NCBI GenBank assembly: GCA_041441465.1 | Contig: JASDSY010000032.1 | Coordinates: forward strand, 68,982 to 132,981 | Reading direction: 5' to 3' | Source: JASDSY01 sp041441465 | GTDB lineage: Bacteria; Muiribacteriota; UBA9980 | DNA: 64,000 nucleotides | Shown: positions 51,503 to 60,304 of the stretch, in pieces | How positions within the stretch are numbered: the first letter of the stretch is position 1 | How the letters are laid out: each line of letters begins with the position of its first letter | Notes under the pieces: model-generated | Database searches by the model: none | The model's input: only the letters and a program-made list of their open reading frames with translations | Told to the model about the DNA's origin: nothing | Program-made: the position numbers and the translations under genes

Positions 51503-54232
51503 TTGAAAAAAAAATCGAATACCCGGGGGCATATATGGCTGTTGTATATTAATCGGCTTGGCACAGGCAATCTTTATCAAAGCACCGAACCGCTCGGGCT
51601 TAAGGCACTGGCCGCTTTTGTAGAGGAAAAAGGTTATTCGGCTTATGTTTATTCAGGTTCCGTTCATGAAGCTGTAAATATGCTTGGAATTACATCTTAT
51701 AAATGTGATGATGAAACAGCCGGGAAAACTTCAGGCGTGTCGGAAAATATTCCGGATGCGGTCGGGCTTTATTGTGATTTTGAAACGCTTTCGGCAGTTG
51801 AGAGTTTTTCGCGTTTCATAAAAGAAAACACAGGTATAAAGGTTTTTGTCGGCGGCCCTCAGGCGGTCGCGCTTGACGAGGGTTTTCTGAAAGCGTCGAA
51901 ATGTGACGCGGTGGTGCGCGGCGAAGGCGAATATCCGCTTTACGAGCTTCTCGAGTTTTTTATCAAAGGCATCGGGAAAATCGAAGATATCGCCGGTGTG
52001 AGTTATGTTGATTTTTCAGGCAAATATGTCCAAATACCTCAGCGGCCGCCGATCGCTCAACTCGATCTTCTGCCGGTTAGAAAAAGCGGAATTGACGGTA
52101 CTGCGCGGAAAATGGCCGGCAATTATTCAATTCTTACAGGGCGCGGCTGCCCTTTCTCATGCGCCTTCTGCTACGAGGGAAGCGTTTCGCGCGGCGTAAG
52201 ACTGCGCGGCGTCGAGAACGCTCTTAGCGAAATAAAACAGGCGCTCGAATTTAACCCTAACATAAAATATATATGGTTTGCGGACGATACTTTTACGCTT
52301 AATCCAGCACGCATGGAAGCATTCAGCAAAGGGCTTACGGAATTAAGAAAAAAATATGATTTCGTATGGTTTTGCGAATGCCATCCGAGTACGATGATAA
52401 AATGGCCTGAAACTTTGCCCATGATGATCGACGCGGGTCTTGTCAGGATGCAAATAGGCATGGAATCGGGCGACCCTGGAATAATTAAATTATATAAAAA
52501 ACGCGCTTCTCTTGACGATATCGCCGCTGTCGTTGAGCTGGCTTATAAAAGCGGCCTGCCGCAGCTTACCGGAAACATGATAATCGGCGGAGCGGCTGAA
52601 AACAAAAACACTTTCAAACATACTCTGGCGTTCGCCAAAAAACTTATCGATATAGGCCCCGGCATGACCGATATTACTTCGACTTTTTTCATTCCATTAC
52701 CTAAAACCGCTATAACGGAATCGCCTTCGGAATTCGGTATAAAAATTCTCGATCCTGATTCATATACTTCAATAGGCGATATGGCTGTCATCGAAACTAA
52801 AAGCCTGTCGCGTGAGCGAATTATTACAATGCGGCGCGAATTCACAAGGCAGATTATTCTTAAAATGAACTATGTTTATAAAAAGGGACGCGTGCCGTTT
52901 CAAAGGATAGTCAATGAGTTTGCCATAAACGGCAATTACTGCCTTGAAAGCAATTGGTATAAAACCGTTTATTCGCAGGATAAATTCGCTGGCGGTTATT
53001 ATAAGAAAATGGCCGCAGGTGTTTTTTTTGATAAGAGCCGGATTTCGGACGCGGAACTTATGAATCGCTGTCCTGCGGTTTCCGTTCGCCATCTCGAAAT
53101 GATGACGTTAGACGACGGAATTCCGAAAATCGACGGATATGTCCTTTCGCCGCTCGAATACAGCCTTATTTCAAAATGCAGCGGGAATTTTTCGCTTTCG
53201 TCGATATTTGAAGAAATCTTTGTTTTTTTTGAACGTAATTATCGCTCGCGAAATGAATTTTATCGCACTGCCCTGAAGATAGTGAAAAATTTTGAAAAAA
53301 AACTGTGGATCGGCTATTTAAAAAATCAGCCGGATTGTTTGAACTATTGTTCAGAGCCCGTGGCGTTAGAATTAAATTTATACGGAATTAATAACGGCGA
53401 ATTAACTCCTTCTGATGTTACTCCTGATTGCGGCCCAAAAATTATCCCGGCGATACAAAGTATCATAAAAATGAATAATTATTCAGAATTTGACGAATTG
53501 CGCCGCACCGTAGAAAAAAAATTAAAAAGCGGCTCTAAAATAGTGACTGGAATAATATCTGCGGATTGTTCTAAAACTTCCATTGACGAAATTCAAAAAA
53601 TAACCGAAATGGCGGTATCGCTTGTCGCTAAATATCCCGGAATTTTTGAGGCATTTTATGATGATAAGCAGTTTTACGGTACCGCTTTTGAAATGACCGC
53701 AAAATATGAAAGTTACGCTGCCGCCTGGCAGGCTGCTAAGTCAAAAGTTTTAGCCGGAATGGAGCGCGCCGCCGATAATAAAAAAATAGATTTCAAAACC
53801 ATACTGGCTCATTTTGAATTACGTGAGTTTAGCGGAGTTAGTTCGGTTTATTATGACAAAATATTTTTCGCGCGGCCTTTGCTATATAATTATTTTACGA
53901 TAATGTCACGCGGAGCTGCTATAAAAACGGCGTTTTTAAATAAAGATGCCGGGCATACGGAATCTTCGCTTCGCCCGCAGCGAACTATGGCGATATGGCT
54001 GGCGGCTGATTTTTCAGGCGGGTACCCCGTCATCGGCCGTGATGTGCTTTCGCCCCTGGAGTATGAATTATTGCTTTATTGCACGGGTAAATTGACTCTT
54101 GAAAAAATATATGGAATAATGAATGAAAAATTTTCTAAATTTTTTGACGGGTTTAATGAGTTAAAACAAACTATAAATAGAGTTCTTTTAGATTTCGAGG
54201 AAAAATATTGGATATTTTATTCTCGCATATAG
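51503..54232 (+). CDS. B12-binding-like radical SAM RiPP enzyme 1, with duplicated C-terminal module
   Basis: A 909-residue protein, about 300 longer than its five paralogues. Residues 1-130 resemble a cobalamin-binding Rossmann domain (EPLGLKALAAFVEEKGYSAYVYSG, VGLYCDFETL, GIKVFVGGPQAVAL). The radical SAM domain has C216xxxC220xxC223 in GRGCPFSCAFCYEG and FADDTFTLN. The first PqqD-like tail is at about 545-620 (YVLSPLEYSLISKCSGNFSL). A further 230 residues repeat the pre-tail and end in a second PqqD-like tail at about 840-909 (DVLSPLEYELLLYCTGKLTL). Start TTG 51503 with GGTGAT just upstream. First of three same-strand genes; the next begins 11 bp after its stop. Confidence 0.85.
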   Translation: MKKKSNTRGHIWLLYINRLGTGNLYQSTEPLGLKALAAFVEEKGYSAYVYSGSVHEAVNMLGITSYKCDDETAGKTSGVSENIPDAVGLYCDFETLSAVESFSRFIKENTGIKVFVGGPQAVALDEGFLKASKCDAVVRGEGEYPLYELLEFFIKGIGKIEDIAGVSYVDFSGKYVQIPQRPPIAQLDLLPVRKSGIDGTARKMAGNYSILTGRGCPFSCAFCYEGSVSRGVRLRGVENALSEIKQALEFNPNIKYIWFADDTFTLNPARMEAFSKGLTELRKKYDFVWFCECHPSTMIKWPETLPMMIDAGLVRMQIGMESGDPGIIKLYKKRASLDDIAAVVELAYKSGLPQLTGNMIIGGAAENKNTFKHTLAFAKKLIDIGPGMTDITSTFFIPLPKTAITESPSEFGIKILDPDSYTSIGDMAVIETKSLSRERIITMRREFTRQIILKMNYVYKKGRVPFQRIVNEFAINGNYCLESNWYKTVYSQDKFAGGYYKKMAAGVFFDKSRISDAELMNRCPAVSVRHLEMMTLDDGIPKIDGYVLSPLEYSLISKCSGNFSLSSIFEEIFVFFERNYRSRNEFYRTALKIVKNFEKKLWIGYLKNQPDCLNYCSEPVALELNLYGINNGELTPSDVTPDCGPKIIPAIQSIIKMNNYSEFDELRRTVEKKLKSGSKIVTGIISADCSKTSIDEIQKITEMAVSLVAKYPGIFEAFYDDKQFYGTAFEMTAKYESYAAAWQAAKSKVLAGMERAADNKKIDFKTILAHFELREFSGVSSVYYDKIFFARPLLYNYFTIMSRGAAIKTAFLNKDAGHTESSLRPQRTMAIWLAADFSGGYPVIGRDVLSPLEYELLLYCTGKLTLEKIYGIMNEKFSKFFDGFNELKQTINRVLLDFEEKYWIFYSRI

Positions 54233-54243
54233 GGTTAGCGTGA

Positions 54244-56043
54244 TTGATTATGAATGATAAAGTGAACGATTATTCAGAAAAAAATATGGCCGATATATTG
54301 CTTGTCAATATTCATCGTGACGGCTGGGGCTTTTTGAACGGCGGCATGAATATAGGCCTTAATTTTCTGTCGGTTTTTTTGAAGGAGCATGGATATGACG
54401 CTGTAATACGTACCGGCACGGCAAACGAGGCCGACGATTTTATTTACGGCGACCCGGATAATTGCAGTTTTAAGAGTGTCGGTTTTTATTGTGATTATGA
54501 AAATGTGACTCTTGTGCGTGAGCTGTCGGCGCTAGTTCGTGAGAAATATGAAGTTCCCGTGTTCATAGGCGGGCCGCAGGCGCATTCACTCGGCGCGGAG
54601 TTTATCGAAGCTTCACGCTGCGCAGCTGTAGTTCGCGGCGACGGCGAGTACACTCTGCTTGAACTTCTTGATTCTATGTTCCGCGGCGGTAAAAAACTAA
54701 GTGAAATCGCCGGAATTTCTTATATCGATAAATGCGAAGGTTTTGTAAAAACGCCCGACCGCGAACTTATCAGCGATCTCGATAAACTGCCTCATCCTGA
54801 TTTTCGTCTTGAAAAAAAACATGAATATTGGAACAGCTTTCCGGTAATGACCGGAAGAGGATGCCCTTATCAATGCGCTTTTTGCCATGAAGGCGCGGGG
54901 CTTAAAAAAGTCCGATTCAGGAGCGTAGAAAGTGTGCTTTCTGAAATAAGGACCCATTTTAAACGCCATCCGCAATGTAAGTATTTATTTTTTATCGACG
55001 ACACATTTACTCTTAATCAGAAACGCGTCGAAAATTTATGCGACGGGCTCGATGAACTCAGGCGTGATATCGATTTCGTGTGGTTTTGCGAAGGCCATGT
55101 GCAGACCCTTGCGCGCGCGCCTGAAATGCTTAACAGGATGGCGGCTTCGGGTCTTGCAAAGCTTTTTATAGGAATAGAATCCGGCTCTGATAAGGTTCTT
55201 TCGTTATATCGGAAACAGACGTGCCGCGAAATGATAATAAAAGTCGTCGAGGAATCTGTTAAGGCTAATATTCCGCAAATTTCCGGAAATATAATTCTAG
55301 GCGGACCAATCGAAAGTCCTGAAACGATTGCCGAAAGCCTTTCGCTTATAAATATTCTTCTTGACGCAGCACCCGGCCGGTTCGATACTGCCGGTTTTTT
55401 CTTTATACCTTATCCGGGTACGGCTATAACGCGTGAACCAGAAAAATTCGGAATGAAAACGCTCTGTTATCTTGAAAAACATGCTCTCGAAGATATTCCG
55501 CTCGCCGAAACTGAAAATATGAATTGGGAAGAACTTATAAAGGCGAGGTTCGAGTTCAATAAAGCGGTACAGAATCGGATGCGCCGGATATACACTGACG
55601 GCCTTGTTCCGCATGAAACTATGCTTCAAAGTTATAAACTGCTTATTAAATACGGTGTTTATTCCCGCTGGATAGCGCATATTTATCCTGAAAATTCCAT
55701 GAAAAATAATTATTATTCGCTCCTCGCCAACTCGGCGCTTAAAAGGTCAGATGAAATAATCGCCTGTGAATTAAGCTTATGGCACCCTCAGAGAATGCTT
55801 GAAATCTGGAGCGGAGTTTCATTCTCCGAAGGGTATCCGGTTATCGGCAAAGACGTATTATCGCCGCTTCAGTATGAATTATTGCTTTTATGCTCGGGAA
55901 AAAACAGGCTGTCCGATGTTATGGATAGCGCGTTTCAGAAGTTCGGCGCTAGGTTTGCGAACCGCGATGAATTTGAAAATGAGGCCGGTGCCGTAATGAA
56001 AGACTTTGAAAATAAAGGCTGGATGGCGTATTCGCGTTTTTAA
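54244..56043 (+). CDS. B12-binding-like radical SAM RiPP enzyme 2
   Basis: A 599-residue paralogue of the preceding gene. It has the N-terminal Rossmann-type domain (NIGLNFLSVFLKEHGYDAVIRTG, VPVFIGGPQAHSLG), the cluster motif GRGCPYQCAFCHEG, FIDDTFTLN, and a C-terminal PqqD-like tail (KDVLSPLQYELLLLCSGKNRL ... FENKGWMAYSRF). It carries the WHPQRMLEIW motif that precedes the tail in most family members. TTG 54244 and ATG 54250 are both possible starts; neither has a clear ribosome binding site, so coupling to the gene 11 bp upstream is likely. Confidence 0.86.
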   Translation: MIMNDKVNDYSEKNMADILLVNIHRDGWGFLNGGMNIGLNFLSVFLKEHGYDAVIRTGTANEADDFIYGDPDNCSFKSVGFYCDYENVTLVRELSALVREKYEVPVFIGGPQAHSLGAEFIEASRCAAVVRGDGEYTLLELLDSMFRGGKKLSEIAGISYIDKCEGFVKTPDRELISDLDKLPHPDFRLEKKHEYWNSFPVMTGRGCPYQCAFCHEGAGLKKVRFRSVESVLSEIRTHFKRHPQCKYLFFIDDTFTLNQKRVENLCDGLDELRRDIDFVWFCEGHVQTLARAPEMLNRMAASGLAKLFIGIESGSDKVLSLYRKQTCREMIIKVVEESVKANIPQISGNIILGGPIESPETIAESLSLINILLDAAPGRFDTAGFFFIPYPGTAITREPEKFGMKTLCYLEKHALEDIPLAETENMNWEELIKARFEFNKAVQNRMRRIYTDGLVPHETMLQSYKLLIKYGVYSRWIAHIYPENSMKNNYYSLLANSALKRSDEIIACELSLWHPQRMLEIWSGVSFSEGYPVIGKDVLSPLQYELLLLCSGKNRLSDVMDSAFQKFGARFANRDEFENEAGAVMKDFENKGWMAYSRF

Positions 56044-56127
56044 GGCTTGAATTATAATTATGAATAATGAATTATCGAATGATAGTTCACTTTTAAGATT
56101 TAAAGGATATTTGGGGGATAATATATT

Positions 56128-57888
56128 ATGGAAGAACTTTCGCGTGAACGGCCGTATATATTGCTTATGTATGTCCAGAGGGCCGTTTATGGAAGAAAAT
56201 TCGAATTTCTTGGCAACCTTGGAATTTCGTCACTTGCCGCTTACCTTGAAAATAAAGGTTACAAAGCCAGGGCATTTACCGGCATCACTACCGACGCGGC
56301 GGATATTTTCGCCGGTGAGTTTCAAAAATCACCTATAACCGCGGCTGGCTTTTATTGTGACTACGATAATCAAACGGCTGTTGAGGAAATGAGCCGGCAC
56401 TTGAAAATGAAATATGGCGTAAAAGTAATTATAGGCGGTCCGCATGCTATAAACCTGGGTGAGGAATTTATAAGGCGTTCCGGGTGTGATTTCATAGTAC
56501 GAGGTGACGGAGAGGCCGCGCTTTTTGAGTTAATGGAATATATCGCTGACGGCCGCGGCGGGCTTGAGAAAATAAGCGGTATTTTATATATTGACGAAAA
56601 TGGCAGCTTTATAACTAATCCTCCGCGCGATCTTTCGGAATCTGTCGATGAATATCCTTTCCCGAGTAATTCATTTGAGCTCGGCGGGAGAAAAAGATAT
56701 AATCTATCGGTAATGGCGGCGCGCGGCTGCCCGTTCCGCTGCGCGTTTTGTTTCGAAGGCGGCAATACTAAAAAGTTAAGGCCCAGAAGCGTTAAAAAAG
56801 TTATCGAGGAAATAAGGACCAGACTTATTGAAAATCCTGAGGCGAATTACTTATGGTTTGTAGATGATACATTTACGCTTAATTATGATCGCACAGCCGA
56901 ATTTTGCGAAAGGCTTTCAGAGCTTAGAAAAGAACGCGATTTTGTCTGGTTTTGCGAAGGTCATGCCTCGCTTCTTGCAAAAAATCCTGGATTGATCAAA
57001 TTGATGGTAAATTCCGGCATGGTGCGTATGCAGATTGGTATGGAATCAGGATGTCCTGAATCTCTTAAAAGTTATCATAAACAGGCTACTATTCAGGATA
57101 TAGAAGAAGTCGCCAGAATATGCGCGGAAGCGGGATTGCCTCAACTTGCCGGCAACTTCATAATAGGCGGCTCGCATGAAACTCAGGATACTCTTGAACG
57201 GACAGCCTCTTTTGTAGAGAGACTCCATGAGATAGCTCCAGGATTAATAGATATATCGACTACTTTTATAATGCCGCTTCCTAATACCGCTATTTCAAAA
57301 TCCCCGAGGGATTTTGGCGTAAAAATACTTGATCATGGCTCATATACCACGACCGAGGATTTTCCTGTCAATGAAACTGATTCGCTTTCAAGGTTCGAAA
57401 TAAGCGGCGCAGCCAAAAAATTCCTTGTGCGCTGCGTCGACCGGATGGAAAAGATTTTTAAAGACGGTTTGGTGCCGCGTGAAAAGATAAAAAGACATTT
57501 TGAGCTTTCGTTAAAGTACAGTCTTTCAAGCAGCTGGTACAGGTTTATCTATTCGAAAGACCAGCTTTTAAAACAATATTATGAAATCATGATTTTACGA
57601 AATGGTTCTCATTTCGACGAGATCTCGTTTGATAAGATTAACTATTACTATCCGCGCAGAACTTTTAATGATACCATGTATGACGGATATTTTAATTCTG
57701 GCAATTATTTTAATAGAGTCAGCCTTACGGCGATTGAATTTGATATAAGTTTATTATGCGACGGCCGTAACCGTGTCGACTCGATTCTTTCCGCCGTATG
57801 CCGTAAATACCGCTGCGAAACACCCGAAACTGTTTTGCGCTTGTTGATAAGTATGGAAAATAAGCGTCTTATTGTTTTTATACCTTAA
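56128..57888 (+). CDS. B12-binding-like radical SAM RiPP enzyme 3
   Basis: A 586-residue member of the same family: LGISSLAAYLENKGYKARAFTG, VKVIIGGPHAINLG, cluster motif ARGCPFRCAFCFEG and FVDDTFTLN. The tail domain is the most divergent (RVSLTAIEFDISLLCDGRNRVDS) and the PQR motif has become YYPRRTFNDT, so leader binding may be altered. GGGGG lies about 13 bases before the ATG. Last gene on this strand before the terminator that faces the precursor gene. Confidence 0.86.
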   Translation: MEELSRERPYILLMYVQRAVYGRKFEFLGNLGISSLAAYLENKGYKARAFTGITTDAADIFAGEFQKSPITAAGFYCDYDNQTAVEEMSRHLKMKYGVKVIIGGPHAINLGEEFIRRSGCDFIVRGDGEAALFELMEYIADGRGGLEKISGILYIDENGSFITNPPRDLSESVDEYPFPSNSFELGGRKRYNLSVMAARGCPFRCAFCFEGGNTKKLRPRSVKKVIEEIRTRLIENPEANYLWFVDDTFTLNYDRTAEFCERLSELRKERDFVWFCEGHASLLAKNPGLIKLMVNSGMVRMQIGMESGCPESLKSYHKQATIQDIEEVARICAEAGLPQLAGNFIIGGSHETQDTLERTASFVERLHEIAPGLIDISTTFIMPLPNTAISKSPRDFGVKILDHGSYTTTEDFPVNETDSLSRFEISGAAKKFLVRCVDRMEKIFKDGLVPREKIKRHFELSLKYSLSSSWYRFIYSKDQLLKQYYEIMILRNGSHFDEISFDKINYYYPRRTFNDTMYDGYFNSGNYFNRVSLTAIEFDISLLCDGRNRVDSILSAVCRKYRCETPETVLRLLISMENKRLIVFIP

Positions 57889-57894
57889 AAAACA

Positions 57895-57936
57895 CACACT
57901 TCCATTCAATTACTTGAGGTAATCAGTGGAAGTGTG
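57895..57936. terminator. Shared terminator between rSAM gene 3 and the Nif11 precursor gene
   Basis: Outer stem CACACTTCCA (57895-57904 with 57927-57936) and inner stem ATTAC/GTAAT (57909-57923) form a nested hairpin between convergent genes. Confidence 0.75.
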
Positions 57937-57967
57937 GTTTACTGGTCATTTTAGGGTACCTTTCTGA

Positions 57968-58246
57968 TTAGTGTTTGGCTGTTTGTATCGATACAAATGC
58001 GTAGTCGATACCTACGAACGTAAGTCCGCCGGCTACTTTTTCGAGCTCTTTCTCTGAAAGTTCGCCTTTCTTGGTTTCTGAAAGCTCTTCAAGGGCTTTT
58101 CTGAATTCAGCGATTGTAACTTCATAGCCGTGTTTTTTAGCTTTTTCTAAAAAATCAGCTTCGCTTTTTGATTGTTTAAGCTCATCAGAGAGTTTTGGAT
58201 CGCTCTGAATTTTAGCCAGAAGGGCTTTTGCGTTATTTAATGTCAT
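57968..58246 (-). CDS. Nif11-leader RiPP precursor with 18-residue core
   Basis: A 92-residue precursor. The leader (1-74) has the Nif11 pattern (NNAKALLAKIQSDPKLSDELK ... FLEKAKKHGYEVTIAEFRKAL ... GELSEKELEKVAGG) and ends in a double Gly at 73-74. The predicted core (75-92) is LTFVGIDYAFVSIQTAKH: rich in Val, Ile, Phe, Tyr and Thr, with no Cys. These are residues on which B12-dependent radical SAM methyltransferases can act. GAGGAGGTGAC before the ATG is one of the strongest ribosome binding sites in the window. It lies 96 bp after rSAM gene 4 on the same strand, and is faced by rSAM genes 1-3. Confidence 0.88.
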   Translation of the reverse strand: MTLNNAKALLAKIQSDPKLSDELKQSKSEADFLEKAKKHGYEVTIAEFRKALEELSETKKGELSEKELEKVAGGLTFVGIDYAFVSIQTAKH

Positions 58247-58342
58247 GTTGTCACCTCCTCATAATTTTGTAAGGCTGTCCAAAAACATAATTTTTGAATC
58301 AGTCTTTTTTATTGTGTTTTATGTTAGTTCTAAAATATTTTA

Positions 58343-60112
58343 TTATAACTTGCAAAATACAACCCAATATCTTGCGTCAAAATTTTTAAGTAATTGCTTT
58401 ATTTCCTCTAAAAATTCATTTTCGCTTTCGAATCTGCTGCCGAACTTTTCATGAAGACTTGTAATTACTTCGTTTAATGTCATTTTTCCGCTGCAATGCA
58501 GTAAAAGTTCGAATTCAAGCGGTGAAAGAACATAATCGTCTATTTGCGGATATCCTTTTCTTATATCGACGATTCTCCAGATTTCGACCGTACGCTGCGG
58601 GCGCCAACTCGTTAATTCGCCGGCCGGCACATCCGTTAACCGTCTTGCCGAACCCTGGCATATAAGTCTGAAATATTCATTTAAAAGCTGGTTTCTTTTA
58701 AATACGTTAAGGTACCACATGCTTGTGACGCCGTATTCCGCGGCAATTTTATATTGCGAAAGTATGGTTTCATAGGGCACTTTATTGTCTTTTAGAATTT
58801 TAAGCATTGTTTTCGATATATGCCAGCTGACTTTAACGCGGTTATTGATGACGTCTTCCGCGCATAATCCATTGACGGAAACTGGAGGGTAATCGTCAAA
58901 TGATTTTAATTCGTCGTGTTCCGATATTTTTAAACCGAATGCCGCAGGATTGTTTGAAATGGCGGTTCCGGGGTAAGGCCTTAAAAAACCTGTGGCTATG
59001 TCTATAATACCCGGCGCTATATTCAAAAGTTTTTCTGCGAAAGAAATAGTTTCATCTATAACTTCTCCGCATTCAAACGGTCCGCCGACTATAAAATTAG
59101 TCGCGATTTGCGGCACTTTACATCTAACCGCTTCGCGTACTACGAATTCTATTTCATCGAGTGTCGTATTTTTTCCGTAAGCTTCAAGTACTTTCGCACA
59201 GCCTGTTTCAACGCCTATCTGCAGCCTTAAAAGTCCGGATTCGGCCATTGATTTAAGCATTTCAGGCTGCCTCGCCAGCGTACGGACATGACCTTCGCAA
59301 TACCAGCCTATGTTTCTGTCTTTTCTTAAAATGTTTATTGCCGAGCAAAACTCGCTTACCCTTTGAGAATTTAGCGTGAAAGTGTCGTCCATTACGGTTA
59401 TATATTTTAATCCGTCATTGTTTTCAAGATTGTTTTTTATCTCTTGCGTGACATTAGCGATGCTTCTGAGTCTTACTTTTTTCTTATGGTTGCTCTGATA
59501 GCAGAATGCGCAGGCGAACGGACAGCCGCGCCCGGTAAATATGGTGCCGCCGTAACGCCTGTCTTTTCGAAGAGAACGATGATACGCCGGAAACGGCAGC
59601 GCATCTAATTCTGAAACAGGATCACGCGCATCGTTTATTATGAATTCATTGCTTTTATTAAGCCAGCACAAACCCTTAATTTGCTCTGGCACTCCTTTTG
59701 AATGGACGATGAAATCAAGCAATTCAGGCAGCGTTTCCTCCGCTTCGCCCCGTACTATATAATCACATCGTGACTCGCTCAAAAATTTCCCGTCGAGCGC
59801 CGCGGCTTGCGGCCCGCCGATAATGACTGTTACTTCATATTTTTCCTTCACGTAAAGGCATAGTTCCGTAACTGCTGATTTATTTTTATAATCGCATGAA
59901 AAACCGACTGCCGCGATTTTATATTCTTTTACATATTTTTCTAAAATATCAGGCACATCGCTGGTCAAACCGTGAAAAACCCATGGTTCATAGCCTTTAT
60001 TTTCGAGGGCGGCCGCCAGGTAAAAAAGCCCGAGACAATCAACCGCGCCATCGTTCTGGAGCGCATCCGGCCTCTTTACGTTCATAAGCAGTACGCCGTT
60101 TTTTTTGTTCAC
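58343..60112 (-). CDS. B12-binding-like radical SAM RiPP enzyme 4
   Basis: A 589-residue paralogue: CLGLFYLAAALENKGYEPWVFHG, VTVIIGGPQAAALDG, cluster motif GRGCPFACAFCYQS, VMDDTFTLN, SWRPQRTVEIW and the PqqD-like tail (DYVLSPLEFELLLHCSGKMTL). The start is GTG 60112 with AAGGAG ten bases before it. It directly precedes the Nif11 precursor on the same strand, so it is likely co-transcribed with it; an AT-rich -10-like TATAAT near 58342-58347 could add a weak internal promoter. Confidence 0.86.
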   Translation of the reverse strand: MNKKNGVLLMNVKRPDALQNDGAVDCLGLFYLAAALENKGYEPWVFHGLTSDVPDILEKYVKEYKIAAVGFSCDYKNKSAVTELCLYVKEKYEVTVIIGGPQAAALDGKFLSESRCDYIVRGEAEETLPELLDFIVHSKGVPEQIKGLCWLNKSNEFIINDARDPVSELDALPFPAYHRSLRKDRRYGGTIFTGRGCPFACAFCYQSNHKKKVRLRSIANVTQEIKNNLENNDGLKYITVMDDTFTLNSQRVSEFCSAINILRKDRNIGWYCEGHVRTLARQPEMLKSMAESGLLRLQIGVETGCAKVLEAYGKNTTLDEIEFVVREAVRCKVPQIATNFIVGGPFECGEVIDETISFAEKLLNIAPGIIDIATGFLRPYPGTAISNNPAAFGLKISEHDELKSFDDYPPVSVNGLCAEDVINNRVKVSWHISKTMLKILKDNKVPYETILSQYKIAAEYGVTSMWYLNVFKRNQLLNEYFRLICQGSARRLTDVPAGELTSWRPQRTVEIWRIVDIRKGYPQIDDYVLSPLEFELLLHCSGKMTLNEVITSLHEKFGSRFESENEFLEEIKQLLKNFDARYWVVFCKL

Positions 60113-60304
60113 GATAGGTTTCTCCTTAAATTCCTCGAAAAACGCAATTGGTAAGTAAATTTATTCAAACCAATTAGAAAATAATATCTTTTACAACGCA
60201 GCGGCTGAATAAATAAAATAGTGTAAATTTTTTATATTAGAATAATAAATTATAGTTAATGCGTGAATAATATATCGATTTAAGTATATTCGCGACGGCT
60301 AATG

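Noticed and set aside
56060..56338. A 92-codon open frame overlapping the start of rSAM gene 3
   Set aside because: No ribosome binding site, overlaps the well-supported rSAM frame, and has no Nif11 or double-Gly features, so not a precursor.
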